Below, piece after piece: positions 17,204-25,515 of a stretch of 64,000 nucleotides of DNA. Where the stretch lies: NCBI GenBank assembly GCA_044432725.1, contig JAWXUL010000004.1, positions 124,001 to 188,000 on the forward strand, in the 5' to 3' direction. Numbering within the stretch: position 1 is the stretch's first letter; each line of letters starts with the position of its first letter. The translations under genes were made by a program, and so were the position numbers. The stretch comes from JAWXUK01 sp044432725. Lineage in GTDB: Bacteria > Bacillota > Clostridia > Oscillospirales > Oscillospiraceae. The notes below the pieces were generated by a model. It did not search any database. It was not told the DNA's origin and saw nothing but the letters and a program-made list of their open reading frames with translations.

Positions 17204-18964
17204 TTATCTACGTCCTCTTTTTTTCTGAATGATACGAAGTAACTTTTCTCCTTTGGGCATCATTAAAATGTCGCTTTCTTCTACAGCTCCTAAAATCAGA
17301 ACCAAAGAAAGATAGATCACAACAGCAACCACAATGGAAAGGAGCACACAAACAGCATTTCCAGTGCCAGAAATACTACCAAGGGTTTCACCAGCAAAAG
17401 CAGTGGAAGAAACCATCAGCCCAGAGCAAAAACCATAACTCGCCCAAGCACCACCACCCATGACTGTGGCAGCAATCAGAGGTTTGATAAACATAGAAAG
17501 ATTTCGAGAAAGTCCAGGAATCACACGCAAAAGCACAGAAATGGAGACAAAGAAGCAAAAAGAGAAACAAAAAAGATTCCCCATAGGGGCGCCGTAAATA
17601 CCGATTCCCTCTTGCCCCACTAAAATATAGTTTGCAATCACTTTAATCACACCACCAGCAATGGTGATCAAAATGGGGAGATAAAAAAATCCGTAAACTT
17701 GCATGATAGAGGTACAAACCAAAGAAAAGCAAACAAAAGGCGCCACAAATCCCAGAGAGGACAAAAGTTGTCCAGACAGCTGTAAATCTGCATTGGGATA
17801 AAGTAACATGATAATCGGCTCTCCCAAGACAAAAAGTCCCGCCCCCATGGGGATGGCAAGGAGTGCTGTCATTCTCAAAGAAGAAATAGAGATTTCAGCC
17901 GCTTTTTTTCGTTGCTTTTGTGCCAAAGCAGCTGTCACAGCGGGAATCACAGAAATAGTCACAGCAGTCACCAAGGATAAAGGCAGATTGTAAATATTCA
18001 AAGCCCAAGCATAGTTTCCGTAAAGGATACGACTCTCGTTTTCAGACATTCCCAAAGCACCTTGGAGCTGTCCTTGGACCAAGGTAGCATCAATCAAAGT
18101 GATGATGCCAGACATGGAAGAGGTGATGGTGATGGGAATGGCAATGGCAAGGAGTCTACCCATAATTTCTTTTTGAGAAGAGGGCATTTCGCCTTTTTTC
18201 TTTCTGGGAAAGCCCCCACCCCATACAAAGCGAAGGACGAGAAATCCAAGTGCCATGGCAGTTCCCACAGTGACACCCATGATGGCGCCAGCCGCCGCCT
18301 CTGATGCTAGGATGCCTTCAATGGTGTTGTCAATCTCGTCAGTTGGTAGGGCTTGGAAGGCTTCGCTGCCCAGATATTCTTCTAAATCTTCTGTGGTGAA
18401 GCTTTGATTCATAAAATAATAAGCCAGAGATAAGCCAAGAATCAGCTTACTCAATGCCTCGATGATTTGAGAAACAGCAGTTGGGGTCATATAGCCTTGC
18501 CCTTGAAAGTATCCACGAAGGGCTGCCACACCACTGACAAAAACAACAGCAGGGGCAAGGGCACGAATACTAGGGGCAGCATGGGTGTCGTTTAATAGTT
18601 CAGCAAGTTGTTCAGAGAAAAAGAACATAATAAAGAAAGAAATCCCCCCAAGAAAGAGGAAAAATTTCAGGGATACACTGAAAATTTCTTTCACTTCTCC
18701 ATGATGTTTCAGGGTAGAGGCTTCAGAAACCATTTTGGACACAGCCACAGGCAAGCCAGTGGTGGAAATGGCGATGAGGATCGCATAAATGTTATAAGCA
18801 TTTTGGAAATCTGCATAGCCCTGTTCTCCAATGATATTCCCCAAAGGAATCTTGTAAAACATCCCAATCAACTTGACCACAACAATGCCTAAGGTTAAAA
18901 TTGCCATGCCCCCAAAAAAGGTGTTTCCTGACTTTCTTTCTTGTGGTAGTCGTTCATCTGCCAT
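17204..18964 (-). CDS. SpoVB/YabM-type polysaccharide flippase (MOP superfamily)
   Basis: A 586-residue integral membrane protein with about 14 hydrophobic segments, beginning with TFFGGMAILTLGIVVVKLIGMFYKIPLG, the usual start of SpoVB/MurJ-like oligosaccharidyl-lipid flippases. ALRGYFQGQGYMTPTAVSQIIEAL is another family signature. These proteins flip lipid-linked cell-wall or spore-cortex precursors across the membrane. A roughly 35-residue acidic loop (TTEDLEEYLGSEAFQALP) around residues 180-215 makes it a little longer than average. ATG 18964 follows AAAGGGGGA. The 99 bases to the deaminase gene upstream contain a small inverted repeat (19008-19031). A sporulation role is inferred from the family only. 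Confidence 0.85.
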   Translation of the reverse strand: MADERLPQERKSGNTFFGGMAILTLGIVVVKLIGMFYKIPLGNIIGEQGYADFQNAYNIYAILIAISTTGLPVAVSKMVSEASTLKHHGEVKEIFSVSLKFFLFLGGISFFIMFFFSEQLAELLNDTHAAPSIRALAPAVVFVSGVAALRGYFQGQGYMTPTAVSQIIEALSKLILGLSLAYYFMNQSFTTEDLEEYLGSEAFQALPTDEIDNTIEGILASEAAAGAIMGVTVGTAMALGFLVLRFVWGGGFPRKKKGEMPSSQKEIMGRLLAIAIPITITSSMSGIITLIDATLVQGQLQGALGMSENESRILYGNYAWALNIYNLPLSLVTAVTISVIPAVTAALAQKQRKKAAEISISSLRMTALLAIPMGAGLFVLGEPIIMLLYPNADLQLSGQLLSSLGFVAPFVCFSLVCTSIMQVYGFFYLPILITIAGGVIKVIANYILVGQEGIGIYGAPMGNLFCFSFCFFVSISVLLRVIPGLSRNLSMFIKPLIAATVMGGGAWASYGFCSGLMVSSTAFAGETLGSISGTGNAVCVLLSIVVAVVIYLSLVLILGAVEESDILMMPKGEKLLRIIQKKRGRR

Positions 18965-19062
18965 AGTAGTCCCCCTTTTCTGGATTTGTTCATAGGATTG
19001 TTCTCTAAGGTATTGCCCTAAGGTAATACCTCATAAGTCCCGTTTTCAAACCCTTTTCTAAG

Positions 19063-20358
19063 CTATGTGCCAAGTTCCCCAAGTATACAAGGAACGCCAT
19101 AATCTTTTACTTCTTTTTTCAATTTTTCCACATCAATGGTGGTATAAACCCCATTTTCATACAAGACTTTTCCTCTGCACATGGTCAGACAAACGTCAGA
19201 GCCTCTGGCAGAAAAGACAAGATTTTCTGTGACATCATGACAAGGGATCATAGAGAGAGAGGAGAAATCTACTAAAATTAAATCAGCGTCATAGCCAACT
19301 TCCAAAACACCTGTTTTTCTGCCCAAGGCTTTCCCACCATTTTTTGTGGCTATCTCAAGAGCGGTTTGAGAAGAAATCAAAGTGGGGTCAAGAGCCACCC
19401 CTTTGTGGAGCATAGCGGTCAGCTTCATCTCTTCCCACAAATCATGATTGTTGTTAGAAGCAACTCCATCAGTACCCAGAGCAACATTCACCCCTTTTTC
19501 CAGCATGCCAGAGATAGGAGCCACCCCAGAGCCAAGCTTTAAATTGGAAACAGGGTTATGCACAGGAGAAATATCTCGTTTCACCATCAAATCCCAATCA
19601 GCTTCCTCTGTCCAGACGCAGTGAGCAGCCAGACCGCCATTAGCCCAAACACCATGGCGTTCCAAAATTTGCAGAGGGGTAGTTCCATTTCTGCCCTTAC
19701 ATTCTTCGTGTTCAGATTTTGTTTCAGAAACGTGGATGTGAATCCTTGCCCCTGTCTCAGCCACCATGTTCCCCATATAGTCCCACAATTTTGGGAAAGA
19801 AGTGTATTCCCCATGGAGAGAAAGGTCGCAACGAATTTGACCATCATGATGATTTTGCCAATTTTTCAAAAGTGCTTTGGTATCCTGTATCCCTTGGAGA
19901 GAATCTAAATCAGCAGAGGGGTCAAAGCAGAGAACACCACGGCTGAGATTGGCATTGATTCCTGTCTTTGCCACAACTTGGGCGATGTCCTCTACAAAAT
20001 CGTACATATCAGCAAAAGAAGTCACCCCACAAGCGAGCAGTTCTGCAATGGACAATTCTGTGCCAATGGCAACGGCACGGCTGTCCAGTCTGGCTTCAGC
20101 GGGAAAGATAAACTTGTTCAGCCAATCTTGCAAATTATGCCCCCCACCAATGCCACGAAGCAATGACATTGGCACATGGGTGTGAGCGTTCACCAGACCA
20201 GCCATTAAAATTTTATCCTCACAAGAAATCTCACGGCTAAAGTCTCCTTGAGGACGTTCCTGACCCATATAAGTGATTTTACCATCGGCTGTGGCAAGAT
20301 ATCCCTGTTTCAAGGGATTCTCTCCTTGGGTTGTTACATTTGTGAACAAGATTGACAT
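19063..20358 (-). CDS. mtaD: 5-methylthioadenosine/S-adenosylhomocysteine deaminase
   Basis: A 431-residue amidohydrolase. Metal ligands are H59 and H61 in NAHTHVPMSLLRG; HVSETKSEHEEC gives the next histidine and the glutamate region, AAHCVWTEEAD another histidine, and LGTDGVASNN the metal-binding aspartate. HNPVSNLKLGSG is the substrate loop of the MtaD/TrzN-AtzB group. It hydrolytically deaminates SAH and MTA to inosyl forms in the cytoplasm as part of S-adenosylmethionine by-product recycling. The start at 20358 (ATG) has GGAGG about seven bases upstream. It stands alone on the minus strand between the flippase and the flavin-related trio. Closely related amidohydrolases act on other aminated purines, so the substrate is a family inference. 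Confidence 0.86.
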   Translation of the reverse strand: MSILFTNVTTQGENPLKQGYLATADGKITYMGQERPQGDFSREISCEDKILMAGLVNAHTHVPMSLLRGIGGGHNLQDWLNKFIFPAEARLDSRAVAIGTELSIAELLACGVTSFADMYDFVEDIAQVVAKTGINANLSRGVLCFDPSADLDSLQGIQDTKALLKNWQNHHDGQIRCDLSLHGEYTSFPKLWDYMGNMVAETGARIHIHVSETKSEHEECKGRNGTTPLQILERHGVWANGGLAAHCVWTEEADWDLMVKRDISPVHNPVSNLKLGSGVAPISGMLEKGVNVALGTDGVASNNNHDLWEEMKLTAMLHKGVALDPTLISSQTALEIATKNGGKALGRKTGVLEVGYDADLILVDFSSLSMIPCHDVTENLVFSARGSDVCLTMCRGKVLYENGVYTTIDVEKLKKEVKDYGVPCILGELGT

Positions 20359-20416
20359 AAACTTTCCTCCAAAAAAAATGATGATGACTCTATTCTACAG
20401 GATATTGGAAAAAAAA

Positions 20417-20935
20417 TCAAGGATTTTTCCCAATCTTTTTCTCCCGAGCCAGAAGGTTTTGGGTGGCGATCCCCACAAAAAGTCCAGAGATCACAGCCAG
20501 TAAAGTGAGATAGGGAAAGAGATAGAAAACCTCTTGACTCCCTAAAATCACAGTGGCAAGGGAGAGTTGCCCCAGATTATGCACCACAGCACAACAAGGG
20601 GAGACAAACCAGATTTTATCCCAAGGACAAAAAGGCTTTAATAAAGTTAAAAGGAGCAAGCAACAAAGTCCCCCTGTGGCACTATAAGCAAGAGTGAGAA
20701 GTTGCCCAGCAAAAAAACCTCCCAGTAAAATGCGACAAAAAAGAACCTTCCACGCCTGAGAGACGCCCATAGAATATGCCACATAGATGGTGACACAATT
20801 AGAAAGCCCCAGCTTTGCCCCTGGAAGGGGGATTAGCAAGGGCAATCGTGCTTCTATGATAAAAATTGTGGTAGCGATGGCGACAAAAAGGGAAGAACGT
20901 GTCAGTTCTTTTAATTTATCCTGAGATGATGTCAT
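20417..20935 (-). CDS. Gx transporter family protein (EetB / heptaprenyl-diphosphate-synthase component I-like)
   Basis: A 172-residue membrane protein with about five helices. IPLPGAKLGLSNCVTIYV and ILLGGFFAG mark the Gx transporter family, relatives of ECF-type S components often labelled heptaprenyl diphosphate synthase component I. It overlaps the NusG-II gene by 20 bases, so the two are translationally coupled. In Listeria the same pair is part of the flavin-based extracellular electron transfer locus (EetA/EetB). From that context its cargo may be a flavin, flavin precursor or quinone precursor; this is inference. It is the last gene of the trio. Confidence 0.78.
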   Translation of the reverse strand: MTSSQDKLKELTRSSLFVAIATTIFIIEARLPLLIPLPGAKLGLSNCVTIYVAYSMGVSQAWKVLFCRILLGGFFAGQLLTLAYSATGGLCCLLLLTLLKPFCPWDKIWFVSPCCAVVHNLGQLSLATVILGSQEVFYLFPYLTLLAVISGLFVGIATQNLLAREKKIGKNP

Positions 20936-21329
20936 AGTCTCCTCCTGAAAAGGAAATCACCAACTGATGGGGGAGACAGATGATGGTTCCACTGTTGCGA
21001 AAGCCCTGATTGATACAAACTTTATCAGGACAGTTGGCTTGGATGACGGCGATTTCCCCTAAGGTGACAGCGATGGTGTTGTAACGATCCCCATCTGTCA
21101 AGGAGATTTCATAGGGTTCTGTCACTTTGGACAGGTCGATTTCTTGTAATACTTCTCCTCGTTGGCTGATGGTGGCGATCTCCCCTTCTTCCTCCTCCAT
21201 GGAAAAAATCCACAGAAGGGAAAGAGAGAAAATCCCCACAAGAATTAGCAGAAAGACAGCATTTTTTTTCCACCAAATCTGCAGCGGGCTGTGGGGAGCG
21301 GGTGGCTCCCCTTGTGATTCTATCTTCAT
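20916..21329 (-). CDS. NusG domain II (EetA-like) membrane-anchored protein
   Basis: A 137-residue protein. A short cytoplasmic head is followed by one transmembrane helix (about 28-48, NAVFLLILVGIFSLSLLWIF) and an extracytoplasmic domain. The conserved block CPDKVCINQGFRNSGTIICLPHQLVI is split by positions: C-P-D-K-V-C near 100 and ICLPH near 118, typical of the NusG domain II family, with three cysteines. The family is found beside Gx transporters and ApbE in Firmicutes, and in Listeria is called EetA. The start ATG 21329 overlaps the ApbE stop by four bases (ATGA), a sign of coupling. Despite its name it has no link to transcription factor NusG. Confidence 0.82.
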   Translation of the reverse strand: MKIESQGEPPAPHSPLQIWWKKNAVFLLILVGIFSLSLLWIFSMEEEEGEIATISQRGEVLQEIDLSKVTEPYEISLTDGDRYNTIAVTLGEIAVIQANCPDKVCINQGFRNSGTIICLPHQLVISFSGGDYDIISG

Positions 21330-22369
21330 GGGCTAATCACCTGTGCACTGTAGCCATTCGCCAAGGTATAAGGCAATCCAGAAGTGATATAAATCTCTCC
21401 TTGGTCTGTGATGAGCACTGCCTGAAAATCCTGATGCTCTCGCCAAAAGGCAATGGCTTCTTCCAGTCCCATGACAAAAAGCGCTGTAGAAAGACAGTCT
21501 GCATACATGGCAGAATCAGAGATAATAGACACAGAACTCAAACCAGCATCGGCGGGATAGCCTGTGCGAGGGTCAATGATATGCCCATAAGTGTTTCCCT
21601 CGTGGGTGAAATAACGTTGATATCCACCAGAAGTCACCACTGCTTTGTTTTCGATTTGTACACTGAGGATTGCCCCCCCACCATAGGGGTTTTGTATCCC
21701 AATATTCCACAAAGAGCCATCTTGTTTTTTTCCAAGAGCATAGATGTTTCCACCCAAGGAAATCATGGCAGAGGAAATATGGTCCTCTTTCAGTTGCTCT
21801 GCAAGCTGATCTGCCACAAAGCCCTTGGTGATGGCGCCAAAATCCAGTTCCATCCCTTGGGGCAGACTCAAGTTTTCACCGTCCCAAGTAATCAACTGGC
21901 TATCTACCAGAGGTAAGAGATGGTCAATGGTTTCTGCCTCTGGAACAATTTCTTCTCCCAAGGTAAATCCCCATGCTTTCACAATGGGGTAAATGCTTAA
22001 ATCAAATGTCCCTTGCGTTATTTCTGACATCTCAATACCATACTCCAAAACCTCTGCCACTTCTTCTGATAGGGGCAGATTGTTAAGGGCTTGATTTTCG
22101 CTGATTAGGTTGATTTGAAAGACCTCGCTACTGCTACGAGTCGTTGAGAAAAGTTCTTCCATTTGATAGAGATAACTTTTGGCATCTGACAAGGCAGTGG
22201 TGCTGTGATTGCCCCAGACAGAAATAGAAATCAAGGTATCCATGGCATAAATTTCGCTAGATTCCTCGGCGCTATAGTCGTTAGGCAAGGCAGAGCAACA
22301 AGCAAAGAGCGGTAGGGAGATCAGTAAGAAGGGGATCCATTTTTGCTTTATTTTTTTGATTTTTTTCAT
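21326..22369 (-). CDS. apbE: FAD:protein FMN transferase (ApbE), lipoprotein
   Basis: A 347-residue secreted lipoprotein. A basic head and hydrophobic stretch end in LPLFACCS, a lipobox with the acylated cysteine at about residue 24. Family blocks are YAMDTLISISVWG, FDLSIYPIVKAWGF, LDFGAITKGFVADQL, SLGGNIYALG, GIQNPYGG, VTSGGYQRYF, HIIDPRTGYPA and SDSAMYADCLSTALFVMG. ApbE moves FMN from FAD onto a Thr/Ser of target proteins outside the membrane. It starts the operon with the NusG-II and Gx genes. No protein with a recognised FMN-binding domain or flavinylation site is adjacent, so its target is elsewhere or unrecognised. The ribosome binding site is weak. Confidence 0.92.
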   Translation of the reverse strand: MKKIKKIKQKWIPFLLISLPLFACCSALPNDYSAEESSEIYAMDTLISISVWGNHSTTALSDAKSYLYQMEELFSTTRSSSEVFQINLISENQALNNLPLSEEVAEVLEYGIEMSEITQGTFDLSIYPIVKAWGFTLGEEIVPEAETIDHLLPLVDSQLITWDGENLSLPQGMELDFGAITKGFVADQLAEQLKEDHISSAMISLGGNIYALGKKQDGSLWNIGIQNPYGGGAILSVQIENKAVVTSGGYQRYFTHEGNTYGHIIDPRTGYPADAGLSSVSIISDSAMYADCLSTALFVMGLEEAIAFWREHQDFQAVLITDQGEIYITSGLPYTLANGYSAQVISP

Positions 22370-22410
22370 TTGTTAATCACTGCTTTCCCTTTTGAATTCT
22401 AAGGGTTCTC

Positions 22411-22440
22411 TGAAGAGTTCACCTTTGAAGAGTTCACCTT
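22411..22440. repeat. 15-bp tandem duplication upstream of apbE
   Basis: TGAAGAGTTCACCTT occurs twice head to tail. Read on the minus strand each copy begins AAGGTGAAC and lies about 40-70 bases before apbE. Confidence 0.8.
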
Positions 22441-22603
22441 TAAGTTGCTATATTATAACACATGAATCAAAGAAACAAAAGTTAATTTTTAAAATAATTT
22501 GTAAATATTATGTAAACAAGGATTTGTAGATATCTTATAAGTGTAGAAAAGACCCAGAGAGGTTCTCTTTCTGGGAAAGGCAAGGTTTTTTCTGCCTTTC
22601 TAC

Positions 22604-22632
22604 TAGACAGCCGCTGATCTTTATGTTATACT
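22604..22632 (+). promoter_or_regulatory. Extended -10 promoter for mscS gene
   Basis: TAGACA (22604-22609), 17-base spacer, TATACT (22627-22632) with TGT before it. Small hairpins precede it at 22553-22600. The rest of the gap 22370-22715 holds the 15-bp duplication and no gene. Confidence 0.5.
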
Positions 22633-22715
22633 AATCAAATCTTAATGGGCATATCTTACAAAGCAACATCACATTTATACATTATAATATGCCCAAAACA
22701 AAAGGAGTTACCTTC

Positions 22716-23546
22716 ATGTTCACAGCCCTCTCTACAGCCAATCTGGAATGGGAAGAACTGCCCTTGCCCTCTGACGAGTCATTGTTTCGAGTTTTTATCA
22801 TTCTGCTCATTGCAGCCTTTGGGATTCCCATTTTGCTGAAAATGTGTGGGAAGATTTTGGATAAAAGCAAATCTTTATGCAAAATACAAAGCTATATTCT
22901 TTCTACCATCAGGATTTTTCTATGGTCTTTTGTGGCTTTGATGGCAGCAGACAGTTTTGGGATTCCCGTAAATTCTATTTTCGGACTTTTGGGCGTGGTA
23001 GGGATTGCCCTATCCCTTGCCTTGCAAAATACCTTATCCAATTTTGCTGGTGGTTTGCAAGTTTTGGTTTCTCAACCCTTTCAAGTGGGGGACTATATCG
23101 ACACAGACCAAGGCAGCGGCACAGTGACAGAAATTGGGCTGGCATACAGCAAATTAACCACAGTAGACAGCAAAGAAATTTTGGTTCCCAATGCCCTGAT
23201 GTCCAGTAGTAAGATTATCAACTATACAGCGTCAGGATTGCGTCGGGTGGATATGTTCTTTCCCACATCTTATGATGCCCCTACCCAACGAGTCCGTGAA
23301 AGCATCCTAGAAGTGGTCGCTACGCTAGAAAAAATTCACAAAGACCCAGAACCAGTGGTCTATTTGTACGAATTTGGAGACAGTGCCATTGTCCATACCC
23401 TCCGTGTTTGGACAGATACAGCCGATTATTGGGAGACCTATTTTGCCTTGCAAGAGGGCGTGCGAGAGTCATTTGCACGTCATGACATCGAAATTCCTTT
23501 CAATCAAATGGTGGTACATCTGCCATCCAAAGAAGCGCAACAATAA
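22716..23546 (+). CDS. MscS-family mechanosensitive channel
   Basis: A 276-residue small-conductance channel protein. Hydrophobic helices lie at about 17-37, 60-80 and 85-110; the pore helix region reads GVVGIALSLALQNTLSNFAGGLQVL, followed by the beta-domain block FQVGDYIDTDQGSGTVTEIGL and LVPNALMSSSKIINYT, all classic MscS. It opens under membrane tension to release solutes in hypo-osmotic shock. ATG 22716 is used because AAAGGAG (22701-22707) sits eight bases ahead; the ATG at 22689 is upstream of that site. A vanZ-like gene follows 15 bases later, probably in the same operon. Confidence 0.92.
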   Translation: MFTALSTANLEWEELPLPSDESLFRVFIILLIAAFGIPILLKMCGKILDKSKSLCKIQSYILSTIRIFLWSFVALMAADSFGIPVNSIFGLLGVVGIALSLALQNTLSNFAGGLQVLVSQPFQVGDYIDTDQGSGTVTEIGLAYSKLTTVDSKEILVPNALMSSSKIINYTASGLRRVDMFFPTSYDAPTQRVRESILEVVATLEKIHKDPEPVVYLYEFGDSAIVHTLRVWTDTADYWETYFALQEGVRESFARHDIEIPFNQMVVHLPSKEAQQ

Positions 23547-23561
23547 AAGGAGGAAATGTAA

Positions 23562-24068
23562 ATGAAATTTAAATTGCCTCGCCCACTTTGGGCATTGGGA
23601 CTTGTGATTTTTAGCTTTGGCGTTTTGTTCTATTTTTCTGGTCAAAGTCTGGAAAAATCGGATTCTATCAGCAGTGGATTCACCCAAAACATCATCGAAT
23701 CAGAAAGTGTCCAGAGCGTCATTGATACAGAACGCTTTGAAGTGGATCAGGACCTTTGGGACACTTTTCATATCTTCTTGCGGAAAAGTGCCCACTTTTG
23801 TCTCTTCTTCCTCTATGGCTTTGGTTGGGTTGCCTTGCTTTGCCATAAAAATATGAAAAAAGGGATTTTACTTACCTTTTTAATCTCTTTTCTCACAGGG
23901 GCCGCCAATGAATATCATCAATATCTTGGGGGGACACGAACAGCAAAAATCACTGATGTGATGATAGATACAGCCGGTGGCATCACAGGAGCCCTTGCTT
24001 ATGCAATCCTTCTATTTTTGATACAAAAATATTGGAAAAAGAGTAAAAGTACCGCCATCTGTGAATAA
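23562..24068 (+). CDS. VanZ-family membrane protein
   Basis: A 168-residue protein with about four helices. RKSAHFCLFFLYGFGWVAL, LTGAANEYHQYLGGTRTAKITDV and MIDTAGGITGAL are the conserved VanZ blocks. VanZ proteins are small membrane proteins named from a teicoplanin-resistance cluster; most chromosomal members, like this one, have no known function, and no other van gene is present. The gene has AAAGGAGG before ATG 23562 and follows the mscS-type gene by 15 bases. No resistance phenotype should be inferred. Confidence 0.85.
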   Translation: MKFKLPRPLWALGLVIFSFGVLFYFSGQSLEKSDSISSGFTQNIIESESVQSVIDTERFEVDQDLWDTFHIFLRKSAHFCLFFLYGFGWVALLCHKNMKKGILLTFLISFLTGAANEYHQYLGGTRTAKITDVMIDTAGGITGALAYAILLFLIQKYWKKSKSTAICE

Positions 24069-24106
24069 AGGCATTTTCAAGATGGAAGCGAAAAGAGCTT
24101 TCATCC

Positions 24107-24592
24107 CTATTCAGAAAGGGTCTCGGAAGGCTTTTCCAGTCCATGTAAAATGCCATTGACAGTGGGGGAGAGCACTTCGCCACCAATCACTTCTCCTTGG
24201 AACAGGAGGAGATTCACTTGGATGCCCTCTTCCCCTGTGGGGTAGTTTGTCACAGCATAGGTATAGCGTTCTACGGTTTCTCCTTGGAACTGTGACAGTG
24301 GGGGGAATCCTTGGGCTGTTTGCAGAGCCACATAAGCATCATAGCTTTCGTCCAGCAGATCTGGAATCAGAAGAGTTTGGGAAGAGAGGGCTGTTTCTTC
24401 TACTTCCCACCCCCATTCCTGTAAATAGGCAAGGCGTTGGTTTTGGGTTTTTACGCTGTGGTCACTTGCCATGGTGGCTTCATAAGGGGCTTTTGCCAAA
24501 GAAAACACTAAAAATCCCGAGCAAAGGGCAGTAGCTGCCACCACTGCTGTGGAAAAGTTGAACTTTGGTAGTTTGGCAGTTAAAATAATCAT
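24107..24592 (-). CDS. DUF4830-domain membrane-anchored protein
   Basis: A 161-residue protein with one N-terminal transmembrane segment or signal anchor (FNFSTAVVAATALCSGFLVFSLA, about 12-34) and an extracytoplasmic domain. The tail YDAYVALQTAQGFPPLSQFQG, VERYTYAVTNYP and VNLLLFQGEVIGGEVLSP is the pattern I associate with DUF4830, common in Clostridia and of unknown function. ATG 24592 is chosen over the longer frame (24733), because GGAG lies nine bases upstream and the longer frame would run into the divergent pseudouridine synthase gene. Convergent with the vanZ-like gene, 38 bases apart. Confidence 0.7.
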   Translation of the reverse strand: MIILTAKLPKFNFSTAVVAATALCSGFLVFSLAKAPYEATMASDHSVKTQNQRLAYLQEWGWEVEETALSSQTLLIPDLLDESYDAYVALQTAQGFPPLSQFQGETVERYTYAVTNYPTGEEGIQVNLLLFQGEVIGGEVLSPTVNGILHGLEKPSETLSE

Positions 24593-24666
24593 ATCATTCA
24601 CTCCTAAAATCTTTTTGGAGAAGGACTCCAATTTACTGTTTATCTTATGTAGGAAGGCAAAAAAAT

Positions 24667-25374
24667 ATGTCAGAAATTCGACGGATTGACCAGTTGCTTG
24701 TTGCCTCTGGCTGTTATTCCAGAAAAGAAGCAAAAGAGCTTTTGAAAAAGGGACGAGTGTTCGTAGATGGTCAGCGAGTGACCCAAGGGAAATTTCCCCA
24801 AGGTGTCACTATTTCTGTGGATGGTACGGCTCTGCCTTCTACCTTACCCTTATGGATTATGCTGCACAAACCACAAGATTATGTCTCTGCCACCCAAGAT
24901 GCACAACATAAAACAGTACTGGACCTCTTACCTCCAGAGATGAAGGAGCGGGGATTGTTCCCTGTGGGAAGATTAGACAAGGACACAGAGGGTCTGTTGC
25001 TGTTGACAGAAGACGGGCTGACAGCCCACAACCTCCTCTCTCCCAGAAAGCACGTGGCAAAAGTATATTATGTCGAGGTAGAGGGTGATCTGACAGAATA
25101 TCATGTGGAGCAAATTGCCCAAGGGCTGACCTTGGGAGATGGCACTCTTTGCCTTCCAGCAAAATTGGAAATATTCTCCCCTAGAAGCTGTGGGGAAATC
25201 ACTCTTTGCCAAGGGAAATATCATCAAATAAAACGTATGATGGCAAGCTTGGGGACACCTGTGACCTATTTAAAACGTATTTCAATGGCAGGTTTGCCCT
25301 TGGATGGGACACTGGCACTAGGTGAGTGGCGGCAATTATCCATGGAAGAGATTGACATAATTTCCAGAAATTAG
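24667..25374 (+). CDS. RsuA/RluB/RluE/RluF-family pseudouridine synthase
   Basis: A 235-residue rRNA pseudouridine synthase. An N-terminal S4 domain (IRRIDQLLVASGCYSRKEAKELLKKGRV, about 4-31) is followed by the catalytic domain with GRLDKDTEGLLLLTEDG, where D99-region aspartate in RLDKDTEG is the nucleophile, and by GKYHQIKRMMASLG and LKRISMAGL. It isomerises one uridine in rRNA; the family makes both 16S and 23S modifications, so the target site is open. ATG 24667 has GGAAGG about ten bases upstream. It faces away from the DUF4830 gene and precedes the CdaR-type regulator by 141 bases. Confidence 0.9.
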   Translation: MSEIRRIDQLLVASGCYSRKEAKELLKKGRVFVDGQRVTQGKFPQGVTISVDGTALPSTLPLWIMLHKPQDYVSATQDAQHKTVLDLLPPEMKERGLFPVGRLDKDTEGLLLLTEDGLTAHNLLSPRKHVAKVYYVEVEGDLTEYHVEQIAQGLTLGDGTLCLPAKLEIFSPRSCGEITLCQGKYHQIKRMMASLGTPVTYLKRISMAGLPLDGTLALGEWRQLSMEEIDIISRN

Positions 25375-25515
25375 TAGAAAAATACAGGGTTTGAAAATTT
25401 TTTCGGCATTTTACACAAAAATTATCAAAAAATGCTTGCAATTTGCCCCCTGTACCCCTTATAATAAAATAAACGGGAAAAAACTCATCTCCCATCTTGA
25501 TTAGGAGGAAGGAAC

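Noticed and set aside
23562..24068. Glycopeptide-resistance function for the VanZ-like protein
   Set aside because: No other van genes; VanZ-family members are widespread and mostly unrelated to resistance.
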